This document shows positions 37,077 to 37,978 of a stretch of 37,978 nucleotides of DNA, piece after piece. How positions within the stretch are numbered: position 1 is the first letter of the stretch; each line of letters opens with the position of its first letter. The notes beneath the pieces are model-generated. The model saw nothing but the letters and a program-made list of their open reading frames with translations. It did no database searches and was not told where the DNA came from. This DNA is from Porticoccaceae bacterium (lineage in GTDB: Bacteria; Pseudomonadota; Gammaproteobacteria; Pseudomonadales; Porticoccaceae), in the NCBI GenBank assembly GCA_018663035.1, contig JABJEX010000091.1, positions 1-37,978 on the forward strand, written 5' to 3'. A program made the position numbers and the translations under genes.

Positions 37077-37978
37077 CTAGTGCTGAGAGGTCGTTGCCTT
37101 CGCGGGTGCGCGGAAGTTGGCCAATTTAAAACCAGTCGCCATTAAACAGGCAGCATAGGTAACAAAACCAAGCCCGCAGAGCAGGCCAATATTGAGGCAG
37201 CGTTGCCACCAGCTAAGCTGCTGCCAGACAACAGCTTGAGATAAAGCCAATTGGTCTGCAGCGACCATAAGCACAGCTATCATTAGGCTTACTGAGACAA
37301 ACAAACCCAGCCAAAAACGCAACCACTGCCCCGACGCAGTGTAAATGCCATTTTTGCGCAGATAGATAAACAGCAATCCAGCATTTATAAACGCAGATAC
37401 TGAGGTTGCAGCTGCCAACCCCAGATGACCAATTTGATAATAATGATGCAGCGGTAAAACAAACATCAGATTTAGAAACATATTAGAGACCATAGCAATC
37501 ACACCAATACGCACTGGCGTGCGCATATCTTGGCGCGCAAAAAATCCTGGCGCCAAGACCTTGATCAGCATAAAGGCTACCAAACCCACCGCATAGGCTC
37601 GAAGGCTTAGGGTCGCCATAGCCATATCTCTCACCGTCATCACATCGCCGTAGAAAAATAATGTCACCAATATGGGTTCGGCTAATAGCACCAGTGCTGC
37701 AGCAGCGGGGACCGCTATGATCAGGACCATTCTGAGCGCCCAATCTAGGGTATCCGAGAAGGCTTGCTTAGACTCCGAGGCATGATGGCGCGACAGGTTA
37801 GGCAGAATGACCGTCGCTATGGCTACTGCAAACACGCCCAGCGGCAGTTCAGAGAGCCGATCTGAGTAATACAACCAAGAGACGCTACCCGTGGGTAAAA
37901 AGGTAGCCAGCACAGTGTCCAGCAATAAATTAATCTGACTAACCGAGACCCCAAAAATCGCTGGCCCCATTAATGCCA
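37077..37978 (-). CDS. murJ: lipid II flippase MurJ (MviN), C-terminal part; 5' end outside window
   Basis: Inner membrane flippase that moves lipid II to the periplasmic face for peptidoglycan synthesis; MOP superfamily. The frame is open to the window edge, so the ATG at 37970 is internal. The visible 300 residues cover about the second half: SQINLLLDTVLATFLPTGSVSWLYYSDRLSELPLGVF (in parts) and IATVILPNLSRHHA are the family's most conserved segments; further on LAPGFFARQDMRTPVRIG. About eight membrane segments follow. Its position upstream of ribF is typical in gammaproteobacteria. Confidence 0.95.
   Translation of the reverse strand, partial: ALMGPAIFGVSVSQINLLLDTVLATFLPTGSVSWLYYSDRLSELPLGVFAVAIATVILPNLSRHHASESKQAFSDTLDWALRMVLIIAVPAAAALVLLAEPILVTLFFYGDVMTVRDMAMATLSLRAYAVGLVAFMLIKVLAPGFFARQDMRTPVRIGVIAMVSNMFLNLMFVLPLHHYYQIGHLGLAAATSVSAFINAGLLFIYLRKNGIYTASGQWLRFWLGLFVSVSLMIAVLMVAADQLALSQAVVWQQLSWWQRCLNIGLLCGLGFVTYAACLMATGFKLANFRAPAKATTSQH

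Noticed and set aside
1-37978. tRNA genes, CRISPR arrays, insertion sequences, phage genes
   Set aside because: No CCA-ending cloverleaf pattern, regular spaced repeats, transposase motifs or structural phage proteins were seen on either strand by eye.

Overview
The window looks like a chromosome segment of a marine-type gammaproteobacterium. Gene orders such as hslVU, ubiE-ubiJ-ubiB, hisI-hisE-tatABC and murJ/ribF-ileS-lspA-fkpB-ispH, together with a HexR-controlled Entner-Doudoroff (ED) block, are gammaproteobacterial. A TonB receptor under a TPP riboswitch and a moderate base composition suggest the Cellvibrionales/SAR92-like neighbourhood. That placement is inference, not demonstrated. 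Genes are tightly packed: no stretch longer than about 260 bases lacks a gene. I see no rRNA, tRNA, insertion sequence or CRISPR array.

Region 1 (1-8303, + strand): the end of a class III aminotransferase, then hslV-hslU behind a heat-shock-like promoter, a DUF971 protein, the ubiquinone genes ubiE-ubiJ-ubiB, the histidine genes hisI-hisE, and the twin-arginine translocase tatA-tatB-tatC.

Region 2 (8342-10854): a ychJ-like gene and an HSL-family esterase on the minus strand, yajQ on the plus strand, and msrB on the minus strand.

Region 3 (10477-14742, minus strand) is the most interesting part. A promoter and a TPP riboswitch precede a TonB-dependent receptor, a small YkoF-like thiamine-binding protein, a PnuC-family (PnuT-like) permease, an aminoglycoside-phosphotransferase-fold kinase and msrB. 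Read together they form a thiamine salvage operon: outer membrane uptake, small binding protein, inner membrane transport, and trapping by phosphorylation.

Region 4 (14758-17948): a Tag-like DNA glycosylase, a LysE/RhtB exporter, a small unrecognised ORF with three 18-bp repeats that converges on a short XRE-type regulator, and a membrane-anchored glycerophosphodiester phosphodiesterase.

Region 5 (18047-31279) is central carbon metabolism: acs, hexR, gap-pyk, and edd-glk-eda-zwf-pgl divergent from pgi. HexR-like palindromes lie over the gap start site and twice between edd and pgi, so glucose 6-phosphate entry, the ED route and lower glycolysis appear to be one HexR regulon.

Region 6 (31276-37978, minus strand): murJ (5' end outside the window), ribF, ileS, lspA, fkpB and ispH, a conserved housekeeping run.
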